From assembly GCF_003051105.1 (NCBI RefSeq), contig NZ_QAOO01000011.1:61869-125868 (forward strand): a DNA stretch of 64,000 bases, in the 5' to 3' direction. The position numbers were made by a program, and so were the translations under genes. The notes below the pieces were generated by a model. The model was given only the letters and a program-made list of their open reading frames with translations, was not told the origin of the DNA and did not search any database. Of the stretch, positions 16,347 through 26,646 are shown in pieces (positions within the stretch are counted from its first letter, which is position 1; each line of letters opens with the position of its first letter). The stretch is from Nitrosomonas nitrosa (lineage in GTDB: Bacteria; Pseudomonadota; Gammaproteobacteria; Burkholderiales; Nitrosomonadaceae).

Positions 16347-17042
16347 ATGAATAGAATGTTGTTTATAGTGATTTTCGGAGGAGTAAGCATACCTTTATTT
16401 GCGGCGCGACCATTTGTAACGGACGATGCCAGGGTAACTACGGCGGGAAGTTGTCAACTTGAAAGCTGGACCCGTATTTATTCTGTTAGCCAAGAATTCT
16501 GGGCGTTGCCAGCTTGTAATCCTACTGGCAACTTTGAGCTTACCATTGGAGGGGGTAGAGCAAAAAGCGAAGGGAGCCAAGCTTCAAATGATTATGTGTT
16601 TCAGGCGAAGACGTTGTTTCGTTCTCTGGAGACTAATGATTTTGGAATAGGTATAGCGATTGGTACGATTTTGCACCCAAAGATTAATCCAGAATCAAAT
16701 TTGCTGGGTAACGTTTATGCTTACATTCCATTTTCGGCATCATTCAAAGATGACAAAATAATTATGCATGTCAATCTCGGATGGTTACGAGATCGTGATT
16801 CTAATGATGATCGATTGACATGGGGGATTGGAAGTGAACTTCAGCTATCAAGCAGATTCCTGGCCATTGCTGAAGTATTTGGCGAGAGCAAAGATTATCC
16901 TTTTTGGCAAGTTGGTGGACGATTTGTGATTATCCCAGACCTGCTTCAAGTAGACGCAACTGTTGGTCACCAGTTCTCGTTTCCTAATAGTGGACGGTGG
17001 ATATCCTTCGGTATTCGGCTAACACCTGCGCAGCTTTTCTAA
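16347..17042 (+). CDS. Putative outer-membrane beta-barrel protein
   Basis: 231 residues from the ATG that gives a signal peptide (MNRMLFIVIFGGVSIPLFA). The 15 extra codons upstream are not signal-like. The mature part starts RPFVTDDARVTTAGSCQLESWTR and alternates hydrophobic and polar residues, with repeated Gly/aromatic strands and a C-terminal segment ending in Phe (IRLTPAQLF), as in beta-barrels. The opening resembles outer-membrane proteins annotated as transporters of unknown function. No lipobox. The start lacks a strong ribosome-binding site, so the exact N-terminus is uncertain. Confidence 0.65.
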   Translation: MNRMLFIVIFGGVSIPLFAARPFVTDDARVTTAGSCQLESWTRIYSVSQEFWALPACNPTGNFELTIGGGRAKSEGSQASNDYVFQAKTLFRSLETNDFGIGIAIGTILHPKINPESNLLGNVYAYIPFSASFKDDKIIMHVNLGWLRDRDSNDDRLTWGIGSELQLSSRFLAIAEVFGESKDYPFWQVGGRFVIIPDLLQVDATVGHQFSFPNSGRWISFGIRLTPAQLF

Positions 17043-17116
17043 TCTAGAAACGCGCCTTTTCAGTAATAAGCTTCGACTACAAGCAAATTGATGCGACTCT
17101 CGAACGCAGTCTTAGT

Positions 17117-18574
17117 CTACTTTTTAATATCCTCCAATGCGATACCCAGTGCTTCAGCGATGCCTTTGCCATAGGCAGAATCAGCCTTCAGGCAGTTGGC
17201 GATATGCCGGATCTGGATTTCGCGTGGAATGCCGCCTATAGAACGCGCCGTATTCTCAAATAAAGCTTTTTGCTGTGAAAGTGTCATTAGACGGAACAGT
17301 GCACCCGGCTGAGAGTAATAGTCGGTATCTTCACGGTGATCCCAATGATCGGCGGCCCCATTCAGATCGAGTAATGGTTCGGCAAAACTGGGTTGTTCTT
17401 GCCATTCACCCAAACTATTGGGTTCATAGCCCTGGGCGCAACCAAAATTACCGTCTACCCGCATTGCACCATCGCGATGATAGCTATGGACAGGACATCG
17501 CGCTTGATTGACTGGGATTTGATGGTGATTAACCCCCAAGCGATAGCGTTGCGCATCTCCATATGAAAATAAGCGGCCTTGCAGCATCTTGTCTGGCGAG
17601 AAGCCGATGCCTGGCACGATATTGGCAGGATTGAAAGCAGCCTGTTCGACTTCGGCGAAATAATTTGCTGGATTGCGATTTAATTCCAGTATGCCTACTT
17701 CAATCAGCGGGAAATCACCGTGCGGCCACACTTTCGTAAGATCGAAAGGATTGTATGCTACCTTTGCGGTGTCTTCCTCAGGCATGACTTGGATACAAAA
17801 CTTCCATTTTGGAAAATCACCACGTTCAATGGCAGCGTAGAGATCGCGCTGATGGCTTTCACGATCTTTGCCAATGAGTGTTTCAGCTTCTGTGTCCGTC
17901 AAGTTCTTGATGCCCTGCATCGATTTAAGATGGAATTTAACCCAAAACCGGTCGTTACCAGCATTGAGGAGGCTGAAAGTATGGCTGCCGAAACCGTGCA
18001 TGTGACGGTAGGTTGCCGGAATGCCTCGATCGCTCATCACGATAGTGATTTGGTGTAACGCCTCTGGTAGCAATGTCCAAAAGTCCCAATTATTTTTTGC
18101 ACTTCGCAGATTGGTGCAAGGGTCGCGTTTTACGGCATGATTCAAGTCGGGAAATTTCAGTGGATCGCGGAGAAAGAAGACGGGCGTGTTATTGCCGACT
18201 AAATCCCAATTGCCTTCTTCAGTATAGAATTTGACGGCAAATCCCCGGATGTCACGTTCGGCATCGGCTGCACCCCGTTCGCCTGCGACTGTGGAGAAGC
18301 GGGCGAATAAATCAGTTTTTTTGCCGACTTGAGAGAAAATTTTGGCTCGGGTATAGCGAGTGATATCGTGTGTCACGGTGAAGGTGCCGTAAGCCCCTGA
18401 GCCTTTGGCATGCATGCGCCGCTCCGGAATGACTTCACGATCAAAGTGAGCGAGCTTCTCGAGAAACCAAACATCCTGCAGCAACATCGGGCCCCGTGGA
18501 CCCGCTGTCATGACATTCTGGTTATCAGCTACTGGACAACCAACGCTAGTAGTCAATTTCTTTTTGTCACTCAT
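17117..18574 (-). CDS. katA: Monofunctional haem catalase
   Basis: 485 residues, the size of small-subunit clade 3 catalases. Catalytic His55 lies in [11 protein letters not shown], Asn128 in [12 protein letters not shown], and the haem-ligand Tyr338 in [14 protein letters not shown]. It converts hydrogen peroxide to water and oxygen in the cytosol, with no signal peptide. AAGGAG lies 7 nt before the ATG. It stands alone, with a long spacer upstream; no OxyR-type site was identified with confidence. The symbol is by family; subclade naming is not certain. Confidence 0.95.
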   Translation of the reverse strand: MSDKKKLTTSVGCPVADNQNVMTAGPRGPMLLQDVWFLEKLAHFDREVIPERRMHAKGSGAYGTFTVTHDITRYTRAKIFSQVGKKTDLFARFSTVAGERGAADAERDIRGFAVKFYTEEGNWDLVGNNTPVFFLRDPLKFPDLNHAVKRDPCTNLRSAKNNWDFWTLLPEALHQITIVMSDRGIPATYRHMHGFGSHTFSLLNAGNDRFWVKFHLKSMQGIKNLTDTEAETLIGKDRESHQRDLYAAIERGDFPKWKFCIQVMPEEDTAKVAYNPFDLTKVWPHGDFPLIEVGILELNRNPANYFAEVEQAAFNPANIVPGIGFSPDKMLQGRLFSYGDAQRYRLGVNHHQIPVNQARCPVHSYHRDGAMRVDGNFGCAQGYEPNSLGEWQEQPSFAEPLLDLNGAADHWDHREDTDYYSQPGALFRLMTLSQQKALFENTARSIGGIPREIQIRHIANCLKADSAYGKGIAEALGIALEDIKK

Positions 18575-19453
18575 AGTTCACTCCTTCTCTGTTGTGGATC
18601 TGTGGGCTACTTCTAAAAGTTGACTTGGCGCATCCTACCTAACGCCTAAACACGCATCTTATGATTGAATTAAACCTGTATTCCTCAGCTGATCATTAGT
18701 ATTTGATTTTAATATTATGAATAGAATAATCTTTCCGGCAATATCTGCCCTCGCCATTTGAGTTTAAGTCATAATTTCAATCCTACTATGAGATAAATAT
18801 AGCGGCTGTCAGGCGAGCTGTATACCATTTATTGACAAAGCAGGCACATTCTTTGCTGACGGCGTATTTCGCATGAATTTTATGCCAGCGTCTCCGATAA
18901 CATCTGAGGAAAGTATACCGTGCTTGGCGGACAAGACAGGTATGGTAATGAAAAAAAACAGCCGGCAGCTAACGACGCTGATTGCTTGATATTTTGGCTT
19001 CTCGTTAACTTGGTGACCGTGTCGGGATAATACAAGCCGGGTCATGGCCAGCTATGGATAGTTGGCAATTTTGTGTCTCGGCCGTCAGGATTACACGTCT
19101 TTCATGGTAGCAAGGGATCTTTGATGTCTCAGTCATGATTAGATCGGGGTCACGTACATAATTCGTTCCCCCGATAAGGGTGCTGTCCGAAAATAGGTCG
19201 ATCTACTACGGACGAACCTGCCAGGCCGGATTTTCCGATCCTTTTCGTTAAATAGAACGACTATTCGCTTCAAATGATCGAAAATTCCAGCTCTGCCAGT
19301 TTTACCTTCGCTACGATCCCTATTCTCGGACAGCTTCCTAGTCGCACTACAAAATTAAAATCTAGCCAGGATCTGATGCCACATGCATTCTAAAATGCCC
19401 ATATCGGACTCCGCCAACAACCTGGTCATCCCTATTATTTTTGCAGATCGTAT
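18575..19453. other. Gene-poor stretch between catalase and PhoX
   Basis: 879 nt. A 78-codon leftward frame at 18809-19045 has no recognisable domain or good start. An inverted-repeat element occupies about 19182-19334. The segment 18600-18800 is AT-rich and should hold the catalase promoter. This looks like decayed or mobile-derived DNA. Confidence 0.55.
19182..19334. mobile_element. Small element bounded by 16-bp inverted repeats (MITE or IS remnant)
   Basis: GCTGTCCGAAAATAGG at 19182-19197 is matched in inverse orientation by CCTATTCTCGGACAGC at 19319-19334 (15 of 16). The 153-bp span has no transposase-length frame, so this is a non-autonomous element or an internally deleted insertion sequence. 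No target duplication was clear. Family not assigned. Confidence 0.6.
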
Positions 19454-21529
19454 TTACATACCGACGCTGCCGCCATCTTCACGCGTAACGATAACTGTTG
19501 CAGAGCGGGGGCGTGCTCCACTAGGGTTCGCAATTACCACAGGTTCGCCCGGGTGGGCGAAGATGTGACCATTGTCAGGCCAGTTACTGGTAAAGCTGTT
19601 GGGTGCAGAGCGGTCTCCGGGATGCTGAATATTGACGAACAAATTTTTGCCATCCGGGGTTGAAACTACACCCGTTACTTCGCAATCTTCTGCGCCGACG
19701 AAGAAGCGTTTGATCTCACCAGTCAATGGATTGGCGGCTAACATTTGATTGTTGCCGAAAGGCCCGCTGCTTTGCTGAGAGCCACTCATATCGGTTTGAA
19801 TCCACAGGATACCATTTTGATCGATCCAGAGGCCGTCCGGGCTGGCGAAGATATTGTCTGGCGTTAATGCTGGGCCGCCTAGTTCTGGTAAAACCTGGCT
19901 ATCGCCCTCAGGGCCGGCCAACACGAAAATATCCCATTTGAATTTTGTTGCCCAGGGCTGGTTGCCCTGCTCTTGCCAACGGATAATGTGGCCGTATGCA
20001 TTGGGTGCGCGTGGATTGGCGGCACCGATGCCGCTTTCCGTGCGACTACTGTTATTGGTCAGCGTCATATAAACTTCGTAGGTTTGTGGGTGCACTGCAC
20101 CCCACTCTGGGCGATCCATTTTGGTGGCGCCGACCACGTCAGCAGCCAACCGGGTGTTGACCAATACATCAGCCTGGTCAAGGAAGAATACCCCCTTGCT
20201 GAGTGACATCGCGTGGAAGTATCGGTTATTGATATCCAACGGAAGCCACTCCCCGGTGCCATCCTCGTTGAAACGCGCAACATACAGCGTACCATCATCC
20301 AGAATATCGCCCTTGACGTCTTTGTGGTAACGGGCTTTAGTTACAAATTTATAAATATACTCGTTCTGAGCGTCGTCACCTGAATAAAAAACAACAGGCC
20401 TGCCTGGTTGTGGCGGCGCAACCCAACATCCTTCGTGGGCAAAGCGGCCCATAGCAGTACGTTTGATAGGCTTTGTGCTCGGATCGAATGGGTCGATTTC
20501 CACAATCCAACCTTGCGTGTTGGGTTCATTACGGTAGTCTTTTGTCGCATTGCTTTCTTTTGTTGAGGCATCAAAGCGGATATATTCATCAGCACTACCT
20601 TGCGCAGTATCCCAACGGTAACGGCTATTGCTGGTGCTGATGCCATAGCGGCTATGTTCTCTTGGACGGGGAGTACGATTGACGAAATAACCTGCCCAGT
20701 TTTCTTCACAGGTCAGGTAGGTGCCCCATGGCGTATAACCGTGTCCGCAATTATTGATCGTGCCGCGTGCCTCTGTGCCGTTGGGGCTATACTTGGTTTT
20801 GACCAAATCGCTACCCCGCGCGGGACCGCGAATCTCCATCGATGTGCCTGCTGTTATCCGGCGGTTATAGGGGCCATTCACTACTTTCCAATCACCATTG
20901 GCTGGTTCTTTTTCAAGTTCGACAACGCTGACACCATGTGCGGCTATTTCTTTTCTGACTTCATCGGCGGGACGCTGTCCATCGACTAAGGTCGGACCGT
21001 GGGTGTGCAGAATATTAGGGTCGACATATTCATGATTGACGACCAGCAAACCATGGCCATTTGGATTATCCTCAAACGGGAAATAATGCATGCCATCATG
21101 ATGTGCGCCCACTTGTTGTTCCTGGTCGGTACCTGAATTGGATGCGTCGGGCGCATAAGCAGGGTAATTGCCAGTAATCGGGGTGCCCCAGGGAATAATG
21201 ACCTGTGCTTTGTAACCCGCAGGAATCGTGACCGTATCAGATCGGGTGACTGGGACGGCTTTGAAATTCAATGTGGGATTCAAGGTAAAAGAAGGCTTGG
21301 CAGGTACTGGCAGGCCGGTGGTAGAAGGATGTTTCTTTGCCTGCGCGTCTGCAAGCAATCCGGGAAGACCCAATATTCCGACAACCGCTGCACTTAGACT
21401 ACCCGTCAGAACTTGACGGCGTGATAGTCTTTTTTCAAGTATCGTTGAAAAATGGGGATTATCGGAATGGTTACTCAGGGGTTCATCGCCATGATTGCTC
21501 TCTATTAAAGCATTATCTTGTTCGTTCAT
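19454..21529 (-). CDS. PhoX-like Tat-exported alkaline phosphatase family protein
   Basis: 691 residues from the ATG preceded by GAGGAGA (6-nt spacing); a longer frame to 21634 is rejected. A twin-arginine signal (SRRQVLTGS, Arg37-Arg38, then a hydrophobic stretch and cleavage near 64) marks Tat export of a folded, cofactor-loaded protein. The body matches the PhoX/DUF839 family: GLLVVNHEYVDP, GRFAHEGC, FYSGDDAQNEYIYKFV, DGLWIDQNGILWIQTD. PhoX enzymes use Ca and Fe to release phosphate from esters in the periplasm. It is monocistronic. No Pho box was identified by eye. Confidence 0.9.
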   Translation of the reverse strand: MNEQDNALIESNHGDEPLSNHSDNPHFSTILEKRLSRRQVLTGSLSAAVVGILGLPGLLADAQAKKHPSTTGLPVPAKPSFTLNPTLNFKAVPVTRSDTVTIPAGYKAQVIIPWGTPITGNYPAYAPDASNSGTDQEQQVGAHHDGMHYFPFEDNPNGHGLLVVNHEYVDPNILHTHGPTLVDGQRPADEVRKEIAAHGVSVVELEKEPANGDWKVVNGPYNRRITAGTSMEIRGPARGSDLVKTKYSPNGTEARGTINNCGHGYTPWGTYLTCEENWAGYFVNRTPRPREHSRYGISTSNSRYRWDTAQGSADEYIRFDASTKESNATKDYRNEPNTQGWIVEIDPFDPSTKPIKRTAMGRFAHEGCWVAPPQPGRPVVFYSGDDAQNEYIYKFVTKARYHKDVKGDILDDGTLYVARFNEDGTGEWLPLDINNRYFHAMSLSKGVFFLDQADVLVNTRLAADVVGATKMDRPEWGAVHPQTYEVYMTLTNNSSRTESGIGAANPRAPNAYGHIIRWQEQGNQPWATKFKWDIFVLAGPEGDSQVLPELGGPALTPDNIFASPDGLWIDQNGILWIQTDMSGSQQSSGPFGNNQMLAANPLTGEIKRFFVGAEDCEVTGVVSTPDGKNLFVNIQHPGDRSAPNSFTSNWPDNGHIFAHPGEPVVIANPSGARPRSATVIVTREDGGSVGM

Positions 21530-21653
21530 ATCTCTCCTCACTTCACGAAAGTATTGATTGAGTGGGCAGTTATAAACGATGAAAATGATCGTTCTGTGAC
21601 GTTTTTGTAAAGAATAGGTTGCAGAGCTATCCAATTGACCGGCGGTATGGCTA

Positions 21654-21971
21654 TCAGTTTTCTCCGCTTACACCGTATTCGATGGGTATTTTGACATAGA
21701 AAACGTGGATATCTTCTTCATGCAATCGGGCAAACATGCGCTCGGCAGCGGCTTCACTGAGCGCCATCGTCAATTCGACGGGTTGTTCACTCAACTCGAA
21801 AAAATGGGCTGAATGCAGCTTGCCATCATGACCGAATCCTTGGCTCGCTGCTATCAATGTCGCACCGCTAATACCCAGTCTGCGCGCTTCCTGCAATAGC
21901 CATTCACCCAGGGGCAGCCCGCCATGTTTGCGAGATTGGTGTGTAAAAAAAGTCAGTTGATAACCATGCAT
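21654..21971 (-). CDS. DUF190 family protein
   Basis: 105 residues: YQLTFFTHQSRKHGG, a long middle helix and two-strand segments (GATLIAASQGFGHDGKLHS), ending VFYVKIPIEYG. DUF190 proteins are small PII-like proteins and are commonly encoded beside crcB. Here it follows crcB by 18 nt on the same strand, so they form an operon. A role in regulating or assisting fluoride export is inferred from context. Confidence 0.88.
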   Translation of the reverse strand: MHGYQLTFFTHQSRKHGGLPLGEWLLQEARRLGISGATLIAASQGFGHDGKLHSAHFFELSEQPVELTMALSEAAAERMFARLHEEDIHVFYVKIPIEYGVSGEN

Positions 21972-21989
21972 GTTCTATTTCCTTGGATT

Positions 21990-22373
21990 TTAAGTGTTTT
22001 TGAAAAACGTAATGGTTGCTAGGCCGAGCACTGTCATCAACAGCGATCCAATGACATGTAAGCCAATGGCACTGGCCGCCCAGAGTAACCGACCTTGCTG
22101 AATGAGTGTGATGATTTCCGCAGAGAAGGTCGAAAAAGTGGTCAGTCCACCTAGAAAGCCGGTAATGATGAATAGGCGCCATTCAGGTGCAATTTCAGGA
22201 TGGTTGGCGAAGAGCGCTAACGCGACACCGATCAGATAGCAACCCATATAATTGGCTATAAGCGTACCCAGTGGGATCGTTGGCATCAAGGCATTGAGGG
22301 CAATCCCAAGAAGCCAGCGCAGTACAGCGCCAAACGAGGCACCTATGCAGATAGCGATGATGGAATAAAACAT
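21990..22373 (-). CDS. crcB: Fluoride ion channel/exporter CrcB (Fluc)
   Basis: 127 residues with four hydrophobic helices and the Fluc signature [13 protein letters not shown] near the N-terminus, [14 protein letters not shown] (about 36-50) and [13 protein letters not shown] (about 72-84), where the conserved Thr/Phe line the ion path. It acts as a dual-topology dimer in the inner membrane. No fluoride riboswitch was recognised in the short leader. The ATG gives the standard N-terminus [15 protein letters not shown]. Co-transcribed with the DUF190 gene. Confidence 0.94.
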   Translation of the reverse strand: MFYSIIAICIGASFGAVLRWLLGIALNALMPTIPLGTLIANYMGCYLIGVALALFANHPEIAPEWRLFIITGFLGGLTTFSTFSAEIITLIQQGRLLWAASAIGLHVIGSLLMTVLGLATITFFKNT

Positions 22374-22542
22374 AACTTAGATTTTGTACCGTAATCGATT
22401 TGTTAGAGGCTGTGTATGATAGGTTGTGCTACGATGGGGTTACAAGCCAATAGCTGCTTAATGTTTGTCCACAGTGGATAAGGTTAATCAACCGAGATCC
22501 CAGTGCTGCCGGGCAGTTTCTTTCATCCATGGTTGTTTCCAA

Positions 22543-24306
22543 ATGATTAAGTTTTTGCAATCCTTTCATGCACACTGGCAAAAAGCCAAAACGGTGATGG
22601 CGTTTATTGCCCCTTACAAGCGGCAAGTCGCTTACAGTCTTGTAGCGCTATTTTTTACGGCAACCATTATGCTCTCCATTGGGCAAGGTATACGGTTGTT
22701 GATCGACCGCGGCCTGGCGACGCACTCGGCCGAATTGCTAACGCAATATATGGTGATGTTTATTTTACTTATTATCGCGCTCGCTGTGGGAACCTATACC
22801 CGCTATTACTGGGTGACCTGGCTGGGTGAACGCGTGGTGGCCGATATACGCTGCAAGGTATTTGATCATTTGATTAATTTGCACCCTGGGTTTTTTGAGA
22901 ACAATCGCAGCCTTGAAATTCAGTCTCGTTTGACTGCCGATATGACGTTGCTCCAGACCGTTATCGGTTCTTCTGTTTCCGTGGCGTTGCGGAATTTTGT
23001 AATGATGTTGGGTGGAATCGTTTGGCTTTTTATCACCAATGCCAAGTTGACGGCACTTGTTTTGATCAGTGTGCCGTTGGTCATCACGCCTATTTTGTTA
23101 TTTGGCCGCAGGGTGCGTCGCTTGTCTCGTCAAAGCCAGGATAGGATCGCTGCGGTAGGGGCTTATATCGGGGAGATACTGGGGCAAATAAAAACCGTAC
23201 AGGCCTATAACCACCAGGAAATCGATAAGCGTATCTTTCAGCGACATGTCGAAGATGCCTTTACCACCGCTAAGGAGCGAACTGTTCAACGTGCCTTATT
23301 GATATCAGTAGTCATCATTCTGGTGTTCGGTGCGGTAGGCTTGGTGCTTTGGGTGGGGGGTATGGACGTAATTGCCGGGCAAATCAGTGGCGGTGAATTG
23401 GCGGCATTTGTTTTTTACAGTGTCATTGTCGGTTCTGCGGTTGGCTCAATTTCGGAAGTATTGGGAGAGTTGCAACGTGCGGCGGGTGCTGCAGAGCGGA
23501 CAGTAGAATTATTATCTGCCCCAAGTCTAATCATATCGCCGGAGAATCCAGTATCTTTGCCGGTGGTCGCGGGACGTATTGAAATCGACCGTTTGTGTTT
23601 CGCCTATCCATCTCGTCCTGATGTACTTGCCATTAACGACCTGTCGTTGGCGATTAAGGCAGGTGAGATGCTCGCTTTGGTGGGTCCCTCGGGAGCAGGC
23701 AAGTCGACCTTGTTCGATTTATTACTGCGTTTCTTCGATCCTCAGTCAGGTTCAATAAGATTGGAAGGTATCGATATCCGCCAGTTGGAAATAACATCTT
23801 TGAGAGCCTGTTTCGCATTGGTATCACAAAACCCAGTTCTATTTTATGGCAGCATAGACGAAAACCTTCGCTATGCCCGTCCGGATGCCTCCGATGCTGA
23901 AATCGAGTCGGCGGCAAGGGCAGCGTATGCGCATGAATTTATCATTAGCCTTCCGCTAGGTTATCGAACTCAGTTGGGTGATGCTGGATTGGGTTTGTCA
24001 GGTGGGCAGAAACAGCGCATTGCGATTGCGCGTGCAATTCTGGCGGATGCGCCGATCTTGCTGCTGGATGAGGCGACGAGCGCATTGGATGCGGAAAGTG
24101 AATATTGGGTTCAGCAAGCCTTGTTTAAGCTCATGGCTAAACGAACTACGATTGTAATCGCACATCGGCTGAGTACCGTCAAATCCGCTGATAGAATCGC
24201 CGTGCTCAATCATGGGCGCCTGGAAGCATTGGGGACGCATACCGAATTGATGGCAAGCAGTCATTTATATGCGCGATTGGCATCACTACAGTTTGAGGTG
24301 CAATGA
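22543..24306 (+). CDS. MsbA-like ABC exporter (fused permease and ATPase)
   Basis: 587 residues from the ATG giving MIKFLQSFHAHW. The open frame reaches a TTG at 22465, but the extra 26 residues are not family-like. Six transmembrane helices occupy about 30-320, followed by an ABC domain with Walker A GPSGAGKST, Q-loop LVSQNPVLF, signature LSGGQKQRIAIARAIL, Walker B ILLLDEATSALD and the H-loop IAHRLSTV. This is a half-transporter that works as a homodimer in the inner membrane, exporting lipid or another hydrophobic substrate. The substrate is not clear: it could be MsbA itself or a related exporter. No strong ribosome-binding site precedes the chosen start. Confidence 0.9.
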   Translation: MIKFLQSFHAHWQKAKTVMAFIAPYKRQVAYSLVALFFTATIMLSIGQGIRLLIDRGLATHSAELLTQYMVMFILLIIALAVGTYTRYYWVTWLGERVVADIRCKVFDHLINLHPGFFENNRSLEIQSRLTADMTLLQTVIGSSVSVALRNFVMMLGGIVWLFITNAKLTALVLISVPLVITPILLFGRRVRRLSRQSQDRIAAVGAYIGEILGQIKTVQAYNHQEIDKRIFQRHVEDAFTTAKERTVQRALLISVVIILVFGAVGLVLWVGGMDVIAGQISGGELAAFVFYSVIVGSAVGSISEVLGELQRAAGAAERTVELLSAPSLIISPENPVSLPVVAGRIEIDRLCFAYPSRPDVLAINDLSLAIKAGEMLALVGPSGAGKSTLFDLLLRFFDPQSGSIRLEGIDIRQLEITSLRACFALVSQNPVLFYGSIDENLRYARPDASDAEIESAARAAYAHEFIISLPLGYRTQLGDAGLGLSGGQKQRIAIARAILADAPILLLDEATSALDAESEYWVQQALFKLMAKRTTIVIAHRLSTVKSADRIAVLNHGRLEALGTHTELMASSHLYARLASLQFEVQ

Positions 24307-24338
24307 TGCAAGACGTCTATATGCCATTCGAATGAATT

Positions 24339-25112
24339 TCAGTTAATTTTTCTTGGTGCAGTAGAACCGCATACTGTGCATGCTGGATCTTTTTTGAGGT
24401 TAATCGTTCGCCATTTCATGCCCAGTCCGTCGAGTAAGAGCAGACGTCCATTGAGTGTTTCACCGATTCCAAGCAGTACTTTGATCGTTTCGGCAGCTTG
24501 AGTACAGCCAATGATCCCTGCCAGGGGGGCAAATACGCCCATGGTGGCACAGTGGAGGTTATCGTCCTCACCCTCACCTTCGAGAGGAAATAGACAGTGA
24601 TAGCAAGGATTGTGACTATAACGTAAATCAAATACCGACACTTGCCCTTCGAAGCGCACGACGGCGCCTGAGATTAATGGTTTTTTATGAAGAATGCATG
24701 CACGGTTGATAGTATGGCGAGTTGTAAAATTGTCACTGGCATCGACAACGGCGTCAACAGAAGGAAGCAAGTCCAACAGCGTATTTTCGGTTACTCGTTC
24801 GTGGCGAGTGAGAACCTCAATTTCCGGATTGATCTGATTGAGTGTCTTTTTGGCCGATTGAGTCTTGGCCAGTCCTATCGCATCATTCGTATGGATGATT
24901 TGTCTTTGTAGGTTGGTAAGATCGACAACGTCATGATCGCAGATGATGATTTTACCGATGCCGCTGGCAGCGAGATAAAGTGCTGCGGGGGAACCGAGTC
25001 CACCCGCGCCTATGATCAGAATACTTGATTGTGTTAGCCTTTCTTGCCCGCGTACATCAATCTGAGGCAATAAAATGTGCCGGCTGTAGCGCAGTAACTG
25101 ATGATCATTCAC
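24339..25112 (-). CDS. moeB: Molybdopterin-synthase adenylyltransferase (MoeB/ThiF/HesA)
   Basis: 257 residues with the nucleotide-binding GAGGLG (35-40), the ThiF/MoeB block DVVDLTNLQRQ, the Asp-containing VVDASDNFTTR (123-132) and two zinc-binding Cys pairs (C170/C173 in NPCYHC and C245/C248 in ACTVC). It adenylates the C-terminus of a MoaD/ThiS-like sulfur carrier for molybdopterin or thiamine synthesis. No rhodanese domain is fused. It lies 57 nt after ctpA on the same strand, as in other betaproteobacteria. MoeB and ThiF cannot be separated with certainty by sequence alone. Confidence 0.93.
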   Translation of the reverse strand: MNDHQLLRYSRHILLPQIDVRGQERLTQSSILIIGAGGLGSPAALYLAASGIGKIIICDHDVVDLTNLQRQIIHTNDAIGLAKTQSAKKTLNQINPEIEVLTRHERVTENTLLDLLPSVDAVVDASDNFTTRHTINRACILHKKPLISGAVVRFEGQVSVFDLRYSHNPCYHCLFPLEGEGEDDNLHCATMGVFAPLAGIIGCTQAAETIKVLLGIGETLNGRLLLLDGLGMKWRTINLKKDPACTVCGSTAPRKIN

Positions 25113-25169
25113 GATCCCGCTAAGTCCAACGATCCAGCTACTGCTTTACGCTAGCTATACCAAAATCGG

Positions 25170-26600
25170 CTAACTGCTTGTCTTTGCGGTGCTGGTCGGT
25201 TTTCTTTTGGTGCCTGCATTGACACTTTTGAGATGTTCGATCGCTCTGCCCAGAAGAACATCATCATTTGAGCCGAATTCTACGGGAGCACTTTTTTTCT
25301 TGCTCTTGGTTTTCTTGTTTTTGGATTTGTTTTCTGAAGCATTCGATGATTTTGGCACACTGGTCATCCCGGCTTCTTCGTCTTTATTGCTACGCAAGTG
25401 CCGATTGAGGTCTGATTCCCGCAATTGCCGAGAGGCGTCATCAGTTTCGTCGATAATATCAGGCGTGATGCCTTTTGCTTGAATAGATTGCCCGTTTGGC
25501 GTGAAGTAGCGGGCTGTCGTTAATTTGATAGCCGTATTGTTGCCAAGTGGAAGAATCGTTTGCACGGAACCTTTGCCAAACGTCTGGGTTCCCATGACGA
25601 TGGATCGCTTATGATCCTGTAATGCGCCTGCGACGATTTCAGATGCCGAAGCCGATCCGCCATTTACAAGCGTAACCATTGGCACTGTTTTAACTTCGGG
25701 CGGCAGAGACGTTAGGTAATCTTTGCCCGTTCCTCGCAAATAGTGTTCAGGGCTTGCAAAAAGTCGCATTTTTGCGTCATTGGTGCGCCCTTCTGTATAA
25801 ACAACGAGTGCGTTTGCAGGAAGAAATGCTGCTGAAACAGCAACTGCGCTGTTGAGTAATCCGCCGGGATCGTTTCGTAAATCAAGTACAAGTCCTTTCA
25901 TAGGTACTTTACTTTCTTTGAATAATTTTTCGATGGCTTGCACTAAGTTTTCGCCAGTATGTTCTTGGAATTGTGTGACACGTAAATAGCCGTAGCCAGG
26001 CTCGACTAACTTCGATTTGACGCTTTCGATTTTGATGATGGCGCGGACTAAAGTAAATTCCAGCGGCTCTGTTTCACCTTCCCGCGCAATCGTGAGTGTG
26101 ATGGAGGTATCGGGTTTGCCTCGCATGCGCTTGATGGCTTCGTTGAGCGTTAAACCTTTGACTGCAGTATCATCGAGCTTAATGATTAAATCACCTGTTT
26201 TGATGCCTGCTCGAAATGCGGGCGTATCCTCAATCGGGGAAATGACTTTAACGAGGCCATCTTCCATCGTTACTTGAATGCCGAGCCCACCAAATTCGCC
26301 TTGGGTGCCAATTTGTAATTCTTTGTATTCTTCGCTATCTAAGTAGGCAGAATGCGGATCTAAACCGACGAGCATGCCATTGATGGCTTCCGTGATCAAT
26401 TTCTTGTCATCAACAGGTTCCACATAATCGCTCTTGATTCGACCAAATACTTGTGTAAACGCGCGTAGTTCTTCGATCGGGAGAGGGGGCAGCTCAGCCT
26501 TGAGTGTTTTGTCGGCGACGGCAGAAAAATTGAGACTGATCATGACTCCGGCAATCACACCGAAGAGGATTAAACTGAGTTTTTTTACAAAATTATGCAT
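25170..26600 (-). CDS. ctpA: C-terminal processing peptidase (S41 family)
   Basis: 476 residues from the ATG with GGAG 8 nt upstream; the upstream 14 codons are not signal-like. A signal anchor at about 8-28 is followed by a PDZ domain (about 100-185) with GGLGIQV. The S41 protease core has the Ser/Lys dyad Ser318 (GGSASASE) and Lys343 (TFGKGSVQ). It cleaves periplasmic proteins at C-terminal sequences and is known to tune murein hydrolases. The tail is Lys/Ser-rich and low-complexity (about 415-476). It sits between the EnvC-like activator and moeB, all leftward. Confidence 0.94.
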   Translation of the reverse strand: MHNFVKKLSLILFGVIAGVMISLNFSAVADKTLKAELPPLPIEELRAFTQVFGRIKSDYVEPVDDKKLITEAINGMLVGLDPHSAYLDSEEYKELQIGTQGEFGGLGIQVTMEDGLVKVISPIEDTPAFRAGIKTGDLIIKLDDTAVKGLTLNEAIKRMRGKPDTSITLTIAREGETEPLEFTLVRAIIKIESVKSKLVEPGYGYLRVTQFQEHTGENLVQAIEKLFKESKVPMKGLVLDLRNDPGGLLNSAVAVSAAFLPANALVVYTEGRTNDAKMRLFASPEHYLRGTGKDYLTSLPPEVKTVPMVTLVNGGSASASEIVAGALQDHKRSIVMGTQTFGKGSVQTILPLGNNTAIKLTTARYFTPNGQSIQAKGITPDIIDETDDASRQLRESDLNRHLRSNKDEEAGMTSVPKSSNASENKSKNKKTKSKKKSAPVEFGSNDDVLLGRAIEHLKSVNAGTKRKPTSTAKTSS

Positions 26601-26646
26601 CACGTATTCTCCGCACCTATCAACTAGTACAATGTTACCCAAAATT

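Noticed and set aside
18809..19045. 78-codon leftward frame
   Set aside because: No domain, poor start, lies in decayed-looking spacer.
20341..20709. 122-codon frame inside the PhoX gene
   Set aside because: Same-strand shadow of a strongly supported gene in another frame.
22374..22464. Fluoride riboswitch before crcB
   Set aside because: The conserved crcB-motif blocks are not seen in this leader.
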